From Ancylobacter sonchi (lineage in GTDB: Bacteria; Pseudomonadota; Alphaproteobacteria; Rhizobiales; Xanthobacteraceae): a DNA stretch of 64,000 nt. Under the pieces are notes generated by a model, which was not told the DNA's origin, made no database searches, and saw only the letters and a program-made list of their open reading frames with translations. Location: positions 186,001 to 250,000 of the forward strand of contig NZ_JAHBGF010000036.1 in the NCBI RefSeq assembly GCF_018390695.1, in the 5' to 3' direction. Positions 17,479 to 25,551 of this stretch are shown in pieces (positions within the stretch are counted from its first letter, which is position 1; every line of letters begins with the position of its first letter). A program made the translations under genes and the position numbers.

Positions 17479-17724
17479 TCAGCGGCGCCCGGAGATGAAC
17501 GCCACCACTTCGGTCGGCCCCTGCGCGTGCACGAGCTCGATGCGCCGGCCACCGCAAATGTCGCAGCGCAGCTGGGCGCGCGTGGTACCCGAAGCATCAG
17601 GGAGCGCGTTCAGCTGCTCGCTGCGGCCGAGAATGGATCGCCGCCCGCAACGCAGGCAACGGGCGCAGAGGGTGCCGGTGTCGTGAATGGCTGATTCTCC
17701 CCGGAATTGGCCGACGGCATTCAA
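17479..17724 (-). CDS. Small zinc-ribbon protein (two Cys pairs), start uncertain
   Basis: The frame encodes a short protein with two CxxC knuckles: CLRCGR and, about 30 residues later, LRCDICGGRRIE. This pattern recurs in small uncharacterised Hyphomicrobiales proteins and suggests one bound zinc. The only ATG in frame (17880) lies inside the tRNA-Lys gene and cannot be the start. Downstream choices are TTG at 17724 (81 aa) or an ATT at 17688 (69 aa), the latter with GGGGAGA eight bases before it. I give the TTG coordinates, but the start is open. The function is unknown, with nucleic-acid or protein binding the usual guess for such ribbons. Confidence 0.5.
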   Translation of the reverse strand: MNAVGQFRGESAIHDTGTLCARCLRCGRRSILGRSEQLNALPDASGTTRAQLRCDICGGRRIELVHAQGPTEVVAFISGRR

Positions 17725-17853
17725 GGCCGCCCTGATAGCCGCATGAAGCGTCCAGCAGCGATCAACATGACCGCAGTGGTAATAACCACGCTTGCTACGG
17801 CATAAGGGGAAACAGTTTAATCTGCAAACGAGGCAGAAAACCGGCCGGGTAGT

Positions 17854-17868
17854 ACCACTCTCTAAGAG

Positions 17869-17872
<4 letters not shown>
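17854..17872 (-). terminator. Hairpin overlapping the 3' CCA of tRNA-Lys
   Basis: ACCACTC (17854-17860) and GAGTGGT (17866-17872) form a perfect 7-bp repeat with a five-base loop. Its upstream arm contains the ACCA of the tRNA. No T-run follows, so it is at best a weak terminator or a 3'-end processing structure. Confidence 0.35.
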
Positions 17873-17944
<72 letters not shown>

Positions 17945-18000
17945 GACCGGGTTGTTTCAGCGAGGCGTTTCCTCGCGAACGGCGGTCGTGTACCAAAGCA

Positions 18001-18026
18001 GCCCGGGCCTGTCTACCGGCCCGGGC
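18001..18026 (-). terminator. Hairpin directly after tctA
   Basis: GCCCGGGCC (18001-18009) and GGCCCGGGC (18018-18026) form a perfect 9-bp GC stem, 6 bp past the tctA stop. On the minus strand the tail (TGCTTTGG) is only weakly U-rich; a T6 run lies on the plus side instead. It is the likely end of the tctCBA transcript. Confidence 0.5.
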
Positions 18027-18032
18027 AATTTT

Positions 18033-19532
18033 TTACTCTTTAAATGCCTCTTCGCGCTTCTTACGCACAGAAGGCAGCAGCACCAGCGTCAAAGCCAGCA
18101 CCGCGATCGCCAGCATGACCGCCGAAAGCGGGCGGGTGACGAACACGCTGGGATCGCCGCGCGAGATCAGCATGGCGCGGCGCAGATACTCCTCCAGCAT
18201 CGGCCCGATGATGAAGCCGAGCAGCAGCGGCGCCGGCTCGCAATCGAGCTTGACCAGCAGGTAGCCGAACACGCCGAAGGCGGCCATGGCGTAGACGTCG
18301 TAGACGTTGTTGTTCACGCTGTAGACGCCGATGCAGCAGAAGCCGATGATCAGCGGGAACAGGATGTGGTAGGGCACCGTGAGCAGCCGCACCCAGATGC
18401 CGATCAGCGGCAGGTTCAGCACCACCAGCATGAAATTGCCGATCCACATGGAGGCGATGATGCCCCAGAACAGATTCGGCTGCTCGTTCACCACGTTGGG
18501 ACCCGGCACGATGCCCTGGATGATCAGCGCGCCGATCATCAGCGCCATCACCGGGTTGGACGGAATGCCCAGCGTCAGCATCGGGATGAAGGAGGTCTGC
18601 GCGCCGGCATTGTTGGCGCTCTCCGGTCCGGCCACGCCCTCGATCGCGCCCTTGCCGAACTGCTGCGGGTTTTTGGAGACGCGCTTCTCGATCGAATAGG
18701 AGGCGAAGGAGGAGAGCATCGCGCCGCCGCCCGGCAGGATGCCGAGGAAGGAGCCGAGAATCGTGCCGCGCAGCACCGGGGCGATGATGCGCTTGAAGTC
18801 GTCCTTCGACAGCATGAGGCCCTGCACCTTCTGCACCATCACGGTGCGGGTGTGCTCGTCCTCAAGGTTGCGGATGATTTCCACCAGGCCGAACAGGCCC
18901 ATGGCCAGCGCCACGAACTCGATGCCATCGGCTAGTTCCACGATGTCGAAGGTGAAACGCGGCGTGCCGGTATAGACGTCCTGCCCGGACAGCCCGAGCA
19001 GGATGCCCAGCACCACCATCGCCAGCGCCTTGATCACCGAGCCCGAGGCCAGCGACACTGAGGCGACAAGTCCCAGAACCATCAGGGAAAAATATTCCGG
19101 CGGCCCGAATTTCAGCGCGATCTCGGCGAGCGGCGGGGCGAAGACGGCGAGCAGGAAAGTGGCGACCGAGCCGGCGAAGAAGGATCCCAGCGCCGCCGTG
19201 GCGAGCGCCGCGCCCGCCCTGCCCTGCCGTGCCATCTGGTAGCCGTCGATGGCGGTGACCACCGACGAGCTCTCGCCGGGCAGGTTGATCAGGATGGCGG
19301 TGGTCGAACCGCCATATTGCGCGCCGTAATAGATGCCGGCGAGCATGATCAGCGCCGAGACCGGCGGCAGGCCGAAGGTGATCGGCAGCAGCATGGCGAT
19401 GGTCGGCACCGGGCCGAGGCCCGGCAGGACGCCGATCAACGTGCCCAACAGCACGCCGATGAAGCAGTAGAACAGGTTCTGGAAGGTGAAGGCGACCGAG
19501 AAGCCCAGCGCCAGATGATCGAAGATTTCCAT
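18033..19532 (-). CDS. tctA: Tripartite tricarboxylate transporter, large permease TctA
   Basis: This large membrane subunit (499 aa, about 11-12 helices) belongs to a TTT-family solute importer driven by an ion gradient. ATG 19532 gives the usual start MEIFDHLALGFSVAFTFQNL, followed by LLGTLIGVLPGLGPVPTIAMLLP and GIYYGAQYGGSTTAILINLPGE, the family signature with the solute-path Gly/Ser motif. A second copy-like motif, GSFLGILPGGGAMLSSFASY, is mid-protein, reflecting the internal duplication of TctA. The gene begins 16 bp after tctB. Citrate or other carboxylates are typical substrates, but specificity is set by the binding protein. Confidence 0.95.
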   Translation of the reverse strand: MEIFDHLALGFSVAFTFQNLFYCFIGVLLGTLIGVLPGLGPVPTIAMLLPITFGLPPVSALIMLAGIYYGAQYGGSTTAILINLPGESSSVVTAIDGYQMARQGRAGAALATAALGSFFAGSVATFLLAVFAPPLAEIALKFGPPEYFSLMVLGLVASVSLASGSVIKALAMVVLGILLGLSGQDVYTGTPRFTFDIVELADGIEFVALAMGLFGLVEIIRNLEDEHTRTVMVQKVQGLMLSKDDFKRIIAPVLRGTILGSFLGILPGGGAMLSSFASYSIEKRVSKNPQQFGKGAIEGVAGPESANNAGAQTSFIPMLTLGIPSNPVMALMIGALIIQGIVPGPNVVNEQPNLFWGIIASMWIGNFMLVVLNLPLIGIWVRLLTVPYHILFPLIIGFCCIGVYSVNNNVYDVYAMAAFGVFGYLLVKLDCEPAPLLLGFIIGPMLEEYLRRAMLISRGDPSVFVTRPLSAVMLAIAVLALTLVLLPSVRKKREEAFKE

Positions 19533-19548
19533 GGACTTAACTCTCCGA

Positions 19549-20034
19549 TCAATAGCCGCCGAGCCACGGGCCGAGCATGGGGAGCGGCAGGCCGAGGCCC
19601 TTGATGAACACCGCCCAGGCGAAGGCGACCATGACGGCCGCCATGATCGCGCCACCCTTCAGCGAGAATCGCCGGCTCGCCGCCGCGGAGATGAACACCG
19701 CGAGGCCCATCGCCGGGCCGAGCCCCAGCGGCCGCACCGCGAGGCCGAACACCACCACCGACAGGGTGATGAGGGCCAGCCCCTGCCAGGGTATGGCGAT
19801 CTGCCGGGCATCCTCGTCGGCCTCCGCATCACCGCCGAAATCGAGGCCGGTGAGGAGGACGATGAGACCAAGTGCGGCCAGAATCCCGCACAGGACGAGC
19901 GGGAAGTAGCCCGGCCCCATCCGGATCGCCCGACCGATCGGCAGATCGGAGCCGAGCCAGGCGAACCAGGCGCCCAGGAAGATGAGCAGCAACCCGGTGA
20001 CGACGTCCTTCGGGCTTCGGACAAAGCGACCCAT
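19549..20034 (-). CDS. tctB: Tripartite tricarboxylate transporter, small permease TctB
   Basis: This small membrane subunit (161 aa, four predicted helices) assembles with TctA. ATG 20034 has GAGG ten bases upstream and gives MGRFVRSPKDVVTGLLLIFL; the motif RAIRMGPGYFPLVLCGILAALG is the DUF1468/TctB hallmark. A charged loop (residues about 80-90) separates helices 2 and 3. It lies between tctC (92 bp upstream) and tctA (16 bp downstream), one operon in the order tctC-tctB-tctA. Confidence 0.92.
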   Translation of the reverse strand: MGRFVRSPKDVVTGLLLIFLGAWFAWLGSDLPIGRAIRMGPGYFPLVLCGILAALGLIVLLTGLDFGGDAEADEDARQIAIPWQGLALITLSVVVFGLAVRPLGLGPAMGLAVFISAAASRRFSLKGGAIMAAVMVAFAWAVFIKGLGLPLPMLGPWLGGY

Positions 20035-20126
20035 GCGGAACCTCGCGGAGAAAAGAGGCGACACCCGTCCGGCCACCTACCCCAAGGGAAGATGGACGGA
20101 CGGGGATGACAATCGGGAAAGCGGGA

Positions 20127-21110
20127 TCAGTCGGCGAAGACGCCGGCCTGCTCGATGACCGGCTTCCACTTGGCGACCTCGGAGGCGACGAAGGCCTTGT
20201 GCACCTCTGGCGTGGCACGGTCCTGCGAGACCGGCTCGGTGCCGAGGTCGGCGAAGCGGGCGATCACCTTGGGATCCTGGAGCGCCTGCTTCAGCGCCGC
20301 GTTCAGCTTGGCGACCACCGCGGGGGGCGTGCCCTTCGGCGCGTACATGCCGTGCCAGACGGCGATCTCGAAGTCCTTCACCCCGCCTTCCTGCATGGTG
20401 GGGATGTCCGGCAGCGCCTTGAGGCGTTCCTTGGTGGTGACGGCATAAGCCTTCACCTTGCCAGCCTTGATCTGCCCGGTGGTGTTGGTGGTCTGGTCGC
20501 ACATCAGGTCGATCTGGCCGCCGACGAGGTCGTTCATCGCCGGACCCGTGCCCTGATACGGCACCGTGGTCATCGGGGTGCCCAGCGCCGACATGAAAAG
20601 CATGCCGCACAGATGCGAGGCGGAGCCGACGCCGGCATTGCCGTAGATCACCTTGTCCTTGTTCGCCTTCACATAGGCGACCAGGGCGCCGATGTCCTTC
20701 GGCTCCAGCGAGGACTTGGCGATCATGGTCATCGGCACGTCGGTGACGAGGCCGACTTCCTCGAAGTCGGTCAGCACGTTGTAGGGCAGCTTACGGTAGA
20801 GCGTCGCCGAGGTGGCCTGGCCGATATGATGCAGCAGGACCGTGTAGCCGTCCGGCGTCGCCTTGGCGACCTGGCCGGCGCCGCGGGTGCCGCCGGCGCC
20901 GCCGACATTCTCCACCACGATCTGCTGGCCGAGGCTGCGCGACATGGATTCGGCGATCAGCCGGGCGACGGTGTCGGTCGGGCCGCCGGCCGCGAACGGC
21001 ACGATCATCGAAATGGCGCGGCTAGGGTAGTCCTGCGCCTGGGCGCCGGCGAGCGGGGTCAGCCCGAGAGCGAGAGCCGCGAGACCCGCGGCGACGGTCT
21101 TCCATTTCAT
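20127..21110 (-). CDS. tctC: TctC/Bug-family extracytoplasmic solute-binding protein
   Basis: This 327-aa periplasmic receptor has a Sec signal peptide (MKWKTVAAGLAALALGL, cleavage near AQAQ-DY at residue 26). It carries the Bug hallmark YPSRAISMIVPFAAGGPTDTVARL followed by GQQIVVENVGGAGGTRGA, the latter lining the carboxylate-binding pocket. VGSASHLCGMLF and YQGTGPAMNDLVGGQIDLM are the conserved mid-protein blocks. It is first in the tct operon and determines its substrate, most likely a di- or tricarboxylate or aromatic acid. No TctDE two-component genes are in the window, so control is unknown. Confidence 0.94.
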   Translation of the reverse strand: MKWKTVAAGLAALALGLTPLAGAQAQDYPSRAISMIVPFAAGGPTDTVARLIAESMSRSLGQQIVVENVGGAGGTRGAGQVAKATPDGYTVLLHHIGQATSATLYRKLPYNVLTDFEEVGLVTDVPMTMIAKSSLEPKDIGALVAYVKANKDKVIYGNAGVGSASHLCGMLFMSALGTPMTTVPYQGTGPAMNDLVGGQIDLMCDQTTNTTGQIKAGKVKAYAVTTKERLKALPDIPTMQEGGVKDFEIAVWHGMYAPKGTPPAVVAKLNAALKQALQDPKVIARFADLGTEPVSQDRATPEVHKAFVASEVAKWKPVIEQAGVFAD

Positions 21111-21348
21111 CTTGGCGTTCCTCCAGAACGATTATTGGGTCGCGTTATTGTCGCTGGCGCCGTCCCTGCCCGGCAGCGCCTTTTTGTTCCGGCTAGGCCA
21201 TCATTCGGCTGCCTCACCGTCAAGCTGCCTTTTGGGCCTATTCTCAGGATGTTTGCGTCACTGATGCATTAGAACACCACTTGCGACCAATAGGCCTCCC
21301 CGCACGCGGCGGCTAGGAACTGCGCCGGCAAGGCCCCATATTCCGCGC

Positions 21349-22761
21349 ATGATTCAGGAGCCGCCCCCACTCGTCGTCTCGATCGACCATGCCGACCCCT
21401 GGCACACCGCCCGGCGGCTGGCGGCGACGTTTGACGGGCTGGCCTTCCTCGACAGCGCCATGGCGCATCCGCAGCTGGGACGGTGGTCCTTCGTGGCGGC
21501 CGATCCGTTCGGTCGCTTCCGCGTCAAGGGCGGCATCGCCAGCTGGAACGGCGTGCCCGAGGACGGCGCGCCCCTGGAGGCGCTGCGCCGCCGGATGGCG
21601 CTCTATGCCCAGGGACCCCTGCCCTGCGACGCCCCCTTCCAGGGCGGCGCCATCGGCACCTTCGCCTATGAGGCCGGCCGGCTGTTCGACCGCTTCCCGA
21701 CGCCCCGCCCCGAGCCGGGCGAAGGGCCGGAGATCGATCTCGGCTTCTACGACGTCGTGCTGGCCTTCGACCTCGTCGGCCGGCGCACCTACCTCATCTC
21801 CACCGGCTGGCCGGAGACCGAGCCGCAGGCGCGGCTCGCCCGTGCCCGCGAGCGCATGGCGCAGATGAGCGCGGTGCTCAAGGCCCCGCTGCCGCCGCTC
21901 GACACCGCGCTGCCGGCGGTCGACTGGACGTCGAATTTCGACGCCCCGAGCTATGAGGCGGCGGTGGCGCAGGTGATCGCCTATATCCGCGCCGGCGACA
22001 TCTTCCAGGCCAACTTCACCCAGCAGTTCCGCGCCCGGCTCGGCAATGTCGACCCGCTCACCATCTATGAGCGGCTGCGCAACGCCAACCCCGCCACCTT
22101 CGCCGCGTTGATCCTCAGCGAGGGACGCGCCATCGCCTCCTCCTCGCCCGAGCGCTTCCTGACGCTCCGCGCCGGCGGGGACGGGCTGGAGGTCGAGACC
22201 CGCCCGATCAAGGGCACGCAGCCGCGCTCGGTGGAGCCGACGCTCGACGCCTTTCGTGGCCGCGAGCTGGTCGCCAGCGAGAAGGACCGCGCCGAGAACG
22301 TGATGATCGTCGACCTCCTGCGCAACGATCTCTCGCGGGTGTGCCGCCCCGGCACGGTGAAGGTGCCGCGGCTGTGCGGGCTGGAGACCTATGCCAATGT
22401 GCATCACCTCGTCTCGGTGGTGACCGGCACGCTGGAGCCGGGCTGCGACGGGCTCGACCTGATCGCCGCCTCCTTCCCCGGCGGCTCGATCACCGGGGCG
22501 CCGAAGATCCGCGCCATGGAGATCATCCGCGAGTTGGAGGGCATGCCGCGCGGCGTCTATTGCGGCGCCATCGGCTATCTCGGCTTCGACGGCAGCGCCG
22601 ACCTCAACATCGCCATCCGCACCGTGACGCTGGAAAAGGGCGAGGCCCGCTTCGGGGTCGGCGGCGGCATCACCCTGCTCTCCGACCCGGCGGCAGAATA
22701 TCGCGAGAGCCTGACCAAGGCCGAGCGCCTGTTCCGCGCCTTCCGGCCGGACGGGCGATGA
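21349..22761 (+). CDS. pabB: Aminodeoxychorismate synthase component I
   Basis: PabB (470 aa) converts chorismate and ammonia to 4-amino-4-deoxychorismate for folate synthesis. The motif RPIKGTQPR near residue 285 contains the lysine that marks PabB; anthranilate synthases (TrpE) have Ala in that place, so trpE is unlikely. The chorismate-binding C-terminal domain continues with SEKDRAENVMIVDLLRNDL and GGSITGAPKIRAMEIIRELE. The N-terminal domain starts at about residue 10. pabA follows 29 bp downstream and pabC after that, so the three genes for p-aminobenzoate form one operon. Confidence 0.95.
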   Translation: MIQEPPPLVVSIDHADPWHTARRLAATFDGLAFLDSAMAHPQLGRWSFVAADPFGRFRVKGGIASWNGVPEDGAPLEALRRRMALYAQGPLPCDAPFQGGAIGTFAYEAGRLFDRFPTPRPEPGEGPEIDLGFYDVVLAFDLVGRRTYLISTGWPETEPQARLARARERMAQMSAVLKAPLPPLDTALPAVDWTSNFDAPSYEAAVAQVIAYIRAGDIFQANFTQQFRARLGNVDPLTIYERLRNANPATFAALILSEGRAIASSSPERFLTLRAGGDGLEVETRPIKGTQPRSVEPTLDAFRGRELVASEKDRAENVMIVDLLRNDLSRVCRPGTVKVPRLCGLETYANVHHLVSVVTGTLEPGCDGLDLIAASFPGGSITGAPKIRAMEIIRELEGMPRGVYCGAIGYLGFDGSADLNIAIRTVTLEKGEARFGVGGGITLLSDPAAEYRESLTKAERLFRAFRPDGR

Positions 22762-22790
22762 GGCGGGAGCCGTAACATGGGAGCGATGGC

Positions 22791-23486
22791 ATGATCGTCC
22801 TCATCGACAATTACGACAGCTTCGCCTTCAACGTGGCACGCTACCTCGTCGAGCTCGGTGCCGAGGTAGAGGTGCTGCGCAACGATGCGGTGAGCACTGC
22901 TGCGCTGGCGGCGCGACAGCCGGAGGCGCTGGTCATCTCGCCCGGCCCCTGCGCGCCCGATGAGGCCGGCGTCTCGCTGGAGGCGATCCGGCAATTGTCC
23001 GGCACCGTGCCGATCCTCGGCATCTGCCTCGGCCACCAGTGCATCGCCCAGGCGCTGGGCGGGCGGGTGCGGCGGGCGAAGGAGCCGATGCACGGGCGTC
23101 CCTCCGCCGTCACCCATCGCGGCAGCGACGTGTTCGCCGGCCTGCCCTCTCCCTTCGCCGCCGGGCGCTACCATTCGCTGGCGGTGGATCTCGATCCGGC
23201 CGGGCCGCTGGAGGCGACCGCCTGGAGCGCCGATGGCGAGATCATGGGCCTCGCCCATCGCGAGCACCCGACCTATGGCGTGCAGTTCCACCCGGAATCG
23301 GTGCTGACCGAGCACGGCTACCGGCTGATGGAGAACTTCCTCAAGCTGGCGCGCGTGAGGACCCCGCATGCGGTGCCCGGCACCCGGCTGTCGCCGACCG
23401 GATGGACCGAGGCGCCCGTGCCCTCGCCCGCCGCCCCGCTGGTGCTGCCGCAGACCGAAGGCTGGCGCGGGGGGCATGTCGCGTGA
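22791..23486 (+). CDS. pabA: Aminodeoxychorismate synthase glutamine amidotransferase
   Basis: This class I glutamine amidotransferase (231 aa) supplies ammonia to PabB. It opens MIVLIDNYDSFAFNVARYL. The nucleophile is C79 in LGICLGHQCIAQALGG, and the triad His/Glu are in GVQFHPESVLTEHG. The domain ends near residue 187; a 44-residue Pro-rich tail follows. The TGA stop overlaps the GTG of pabC (GTGA), indicating translational coupling. In many bacteria a single PabA/TrpG serves both folate and tryptophan synthesis; whether this one does cannot be told here. Confidence 0.94.
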   Translation: MIVLIDNYDSFAFNVARYLVELGAEVEVLRNDAVSTAALAARQPEALVISPGPCAPDEAGVSLEAIRQLSGTVPILGICLGHQCIAQALGGRVRRAKEPMHGRPSAVTHRGSDVFAGLPSPFAAGRYHSLAVDLDPAGPLEATAWSADGEIMGLAHREHPTYGVQFHPESVLTEHGYRLMENFLKLARVRTPHAVPGTRLSPTGWTEAPVPSPAAPLVLPQTEGWRGGHVA

Positions 23487-23587
23487 GCGCGACGGATGAA
23501 CCAGTTCGCGTGAACGCGACAATCGAATCGACACGCGTGAACGCGACGACCGACGCGATACGCATGAACACGACGGTCAGCGTCGAG
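23480..23587 (+). repeat. Four tandem 27-bp units over the pabC start
   Basis: Units begin at 23480, 23507, 23534 and 23561. Each starts CGCGTGARCGCGAC or, in the last, CGCATGAACACGAC, and carries an in-frame GTG or ATG at its fourth base. Nine codons per unit keep the frame. The 5' halves are nearly identical and the 3' halves have diverged. Confidence 0.85.
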
Positions 23588-24394
23588 GATCGCGGCTTCA
23601 CTCTGGGCGACGGGATATTCGACACCGCGCTGGCGCTGGGCGGCGTGGTGTTCGCCCGCGCGCCGCATGTCCAGCGGCTGCTCGCCGCCTGCGCCGCCAT
23701 CGGCATCGTCCTCGAACGCCAGCGGCTGGAGGCGGCGATCGACGCGGCGTTGACGCCGGCTCCCGCCATCCTGCGCACCACGGTGACGCGCGGGACCGCC
23801 GCGCGCGGCCTGTGGCCGGCCAGCGTCGGTGAACCCACGCTGGTGGTGACGGCGGCGCCGTGGAGCCCGGCATTGCTCGGCCAGCCGGCGCGCCTCGTCA
23901 CCGCCGCCGGGCGGCGCAACGAGTTCTCGCCGACCGCCAACCTCAAGACGCTCGGCTATCTCGACGCCATCCTCGCCGCCCGGCAGGCCGCCGAGGCGGG
24001 AGCGGACGACGCGCTGATCCTCAACACGCGCGGGCGGGTCGCCTGCACCACCATCGCCAATGTGTTCGCGGTGAGCGGCGACCGGCTGGCGACGCCGCCC
24101 CTCACCGAGGGCTGCCTGCCGGGCATTTTGCGCGGGCTGGTCTGCGAGACCGCCCCGGCGCTCGGCCTGACGGTGGAGGAGCGCCCGCTCGACCCGGACG
24201 AACTCGGCCGCGCCGACGCGGTGTTCCTCACCAACAGCGTGCGCTTCCTGCGCCCGGCCACCGCGCTCGACGGCCGGCCGCTCGGCACCGACCGGCGGGC
24301 GATCGACGCGCTGATGGCCGAGCTGGGGCGGCGGGTCGCCGCCGAATGCGGCGTGGCGCTGGCGCCCGCGATCAGTGCACCGCCGGCAGGTTGA
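23483..24394 (+). CDS. pabC: Aminodeoxychorismate lyase (fold-type IV PLP enzyme)
   Basis: PabC (303 aa from GTG 23483) splits aminodeoxychorismate into p-aminobenzoate and pyruvate. SVEDRGFTLGDGIFDTAL, the Schiff-base lysine in PTANLKTLGYLDAILA, NTRGRVACTTIANVFAV and LTNSVRFLRP identify the class IV aminotransferase fold. The assignment as lyase rather than D-amino acid or branched-chain transaminase rests on the pabBA context. The first 35 codons are four copies of a 27-bp unit, each with a possible start (GTG 23483, 23510, 23537; ATG 23564), so the true N-terminus is uncertain. GTG 23483 overlaps the pabA stop. The last 23 bp overlap the convergent DUF930-like gene. Confidence 0.88.
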   Translation: MSATDEPVRVNATIESTRVNATTDAIRMNTTVSVEDRGFTLGDGIFDTALALGGVVFARAPHVQRLLAACAAIGIVLERQRLEAAIDAALTPAPAILRTTVTRGTAARGLWPASVGEPTLVVTAAPWSPALLGQPARLVTAAGRRNEFSPTANLKTLGYLDAILAARQAAEAGADDALILNTRGRVACTTIANVFAVSGDRLATPPLTEGCLPGILRGLVCETAPALGLTVEERPLDPDELGRADAVFLTNSVRFLRPATALDGRPLGTDRRAIDALMAELGRRVAAECGVALAPAISAPPAG

Positions 24395-25175
24395 GCGACG
24401 TCCAGTCCTGACGCGGGATCGGCGCGCCGACCTTGAAGGCGAAGCCGACCACCCGGCGCAGCCCGGCGTCGAGATCGCAGGAAAACGACACCTCGTACCA
24501 TTTCAGATGGCTGCGGAAGGCGCCGCCGCCGGCGATGAGGCTGTTGCCGCGCATGCGCGTGTCGGCGCGGGCGTAGTCGACCAGGCGGTCGGGCTGGTAG
24601 CCGGGCTGCCAGACGTGGATCTGCTCCATCGCCTCGAGGTCGCAGAGCTGGGCGATACGCTCCTCCTCCGCCAGCGTGGCCAGCGCCCGGCGCGTCGCCC
24701 GGCTTCGCGGATCGGCCAGCGCCTGTTCCGACAGCATGCGGGTCGGGCGGATCATGTCGTCCGGCCGGTTCGCGGGGGTGGCGGGCGACGGCGTGGCCGG
24801 CACGGGCTCCGGGGTGCTGGGCGTCGAAGCGGAAGGTGCGGGGGCGGAAGGTTCAGAGGCGGAAGGTTCAGAGGCGGAAGCGTCGGGCGCGGGAGATGCC
24901 GGCGCGACGCCGCGCAGGCGGTCGAAGTCGTGGGCGCTGATCACCTCGGTCTCCACCGCCGGTCCCTCCACCGGCTCCGGCGACGGCATCACCGTCATCC
25001 GCAGCACCAGCAGCAGCGCGGCCAGATGCAGCGCCAGCGCCCCGGCGAGCCGCGCCGCCTCCACGCCCCGCCGCGCATGGGCGGAAGGCGGGAACGGCAC
25101 ATCGAGCGCGCCGAGCTCGACGCGCGGGGCAGCGATGGCGGCAGCCACGGGGGCGACCGTGGGGGCAGCCATCAT
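24372..25175 (-). CDS. DUF930-domain membrane protein
   Basis: This 267-aa protein has a short cytoplasmic part, one membrane helix near residues 45-62 (LAGALALHLAALLLVLRMTV), a Pro/Ser/Ala-rich linker and a C-terminal domain. That domain contains AQLCDLEAMEQIHVWQPGYQP and FRSHLKWYEVSFSCDLDAGLRRVVGFAFKVG, the DUF930 pattern with two conserved Cys. ATG 25175 is preferred; a longer frame upstream looks non-coding. In the linker a 15-bp unit encoding SEPSA is repeated imperfectly about four times (24835-24890). The domain probably faces the periplasm. The function is unknown. Its 3' end overlaps pabC by 23 bp in convergent orientation. Confidence 0.8.
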   Translation of the reverse strand: MMAAPTVAPVAAAIAAPRVELGALDVPFPPSAHARRGVEAARLAGALALHLAALLLVLRMTVMPSPEPVEGPAVETEVISAHDFDRLRGVAPASPAPDASASEPSASEPSAPAPSASTPSTPEPVPATPSPATPANRPDDMIRPTRMLSEQALADPRSRATRRALATLAEEERIAQLCDLEAMEQIHVWQPGYQPDRLVDYARADTRMRGNSLIAGGGAFRSHLKWYEVSFSCDLDAGLRRVVGFAFKVGAPIPRQDWTSLNLPAVH

Positions 25176-25551
25176 GCGGGCGGCGCCATTCGAGGGGTCT
25201 CCGATACCGCCCCAGCCATTCCCGACCGGGCGGGCAGGATTATGGCGGAGGCCGTCCAACCGCGTGCCGGCAAAGCCTCGGACCGACAGCGGCGCGGCAA
25301 GAGCACGCAGCAGATCACGGGAGCGGTCGCGCGGTGCTCCGTATTTCCGACCCATTCGACACCTAGCAACCCCAGATGAATCGCTCGGATACCGTAAAAA
25401 TTCGCCGGGACTTCGAAGTCATGATTTCGACATTATCCTTCGACCTACAAGACTATTCCTACCAAAAACTCTCCTGACAATTTCCCTCTGCAACTTTCCC
25501 GACCCGACGACGTTATCTTGCACTTCGCGTCCGTTACTACGAGGTACGTAC
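25176..25551. promoter_or_regulatory. Divergent spacer with an AT-richer patch and a palindrome at 25409-25420
   Basis: The 376 bp lie between the two divergent starts. From about 25380 to 25520 the DNA is clearly less GC-rich than its surroundings, as expected for a promoter of the rightward secreted-protein gene. GACTTCGAAGTC at 25409-25420 is a perfect 12-bp palindrome and a possible operator. I see no small gene. Confidence 0.4.

Noticed and set aside
21160-21185. GGCGC...GCGCC followed by T5 upstream of pabB, possible terminator
   Set aside because: Only five base pairs with a 15-base loop and no rightward gene before it.
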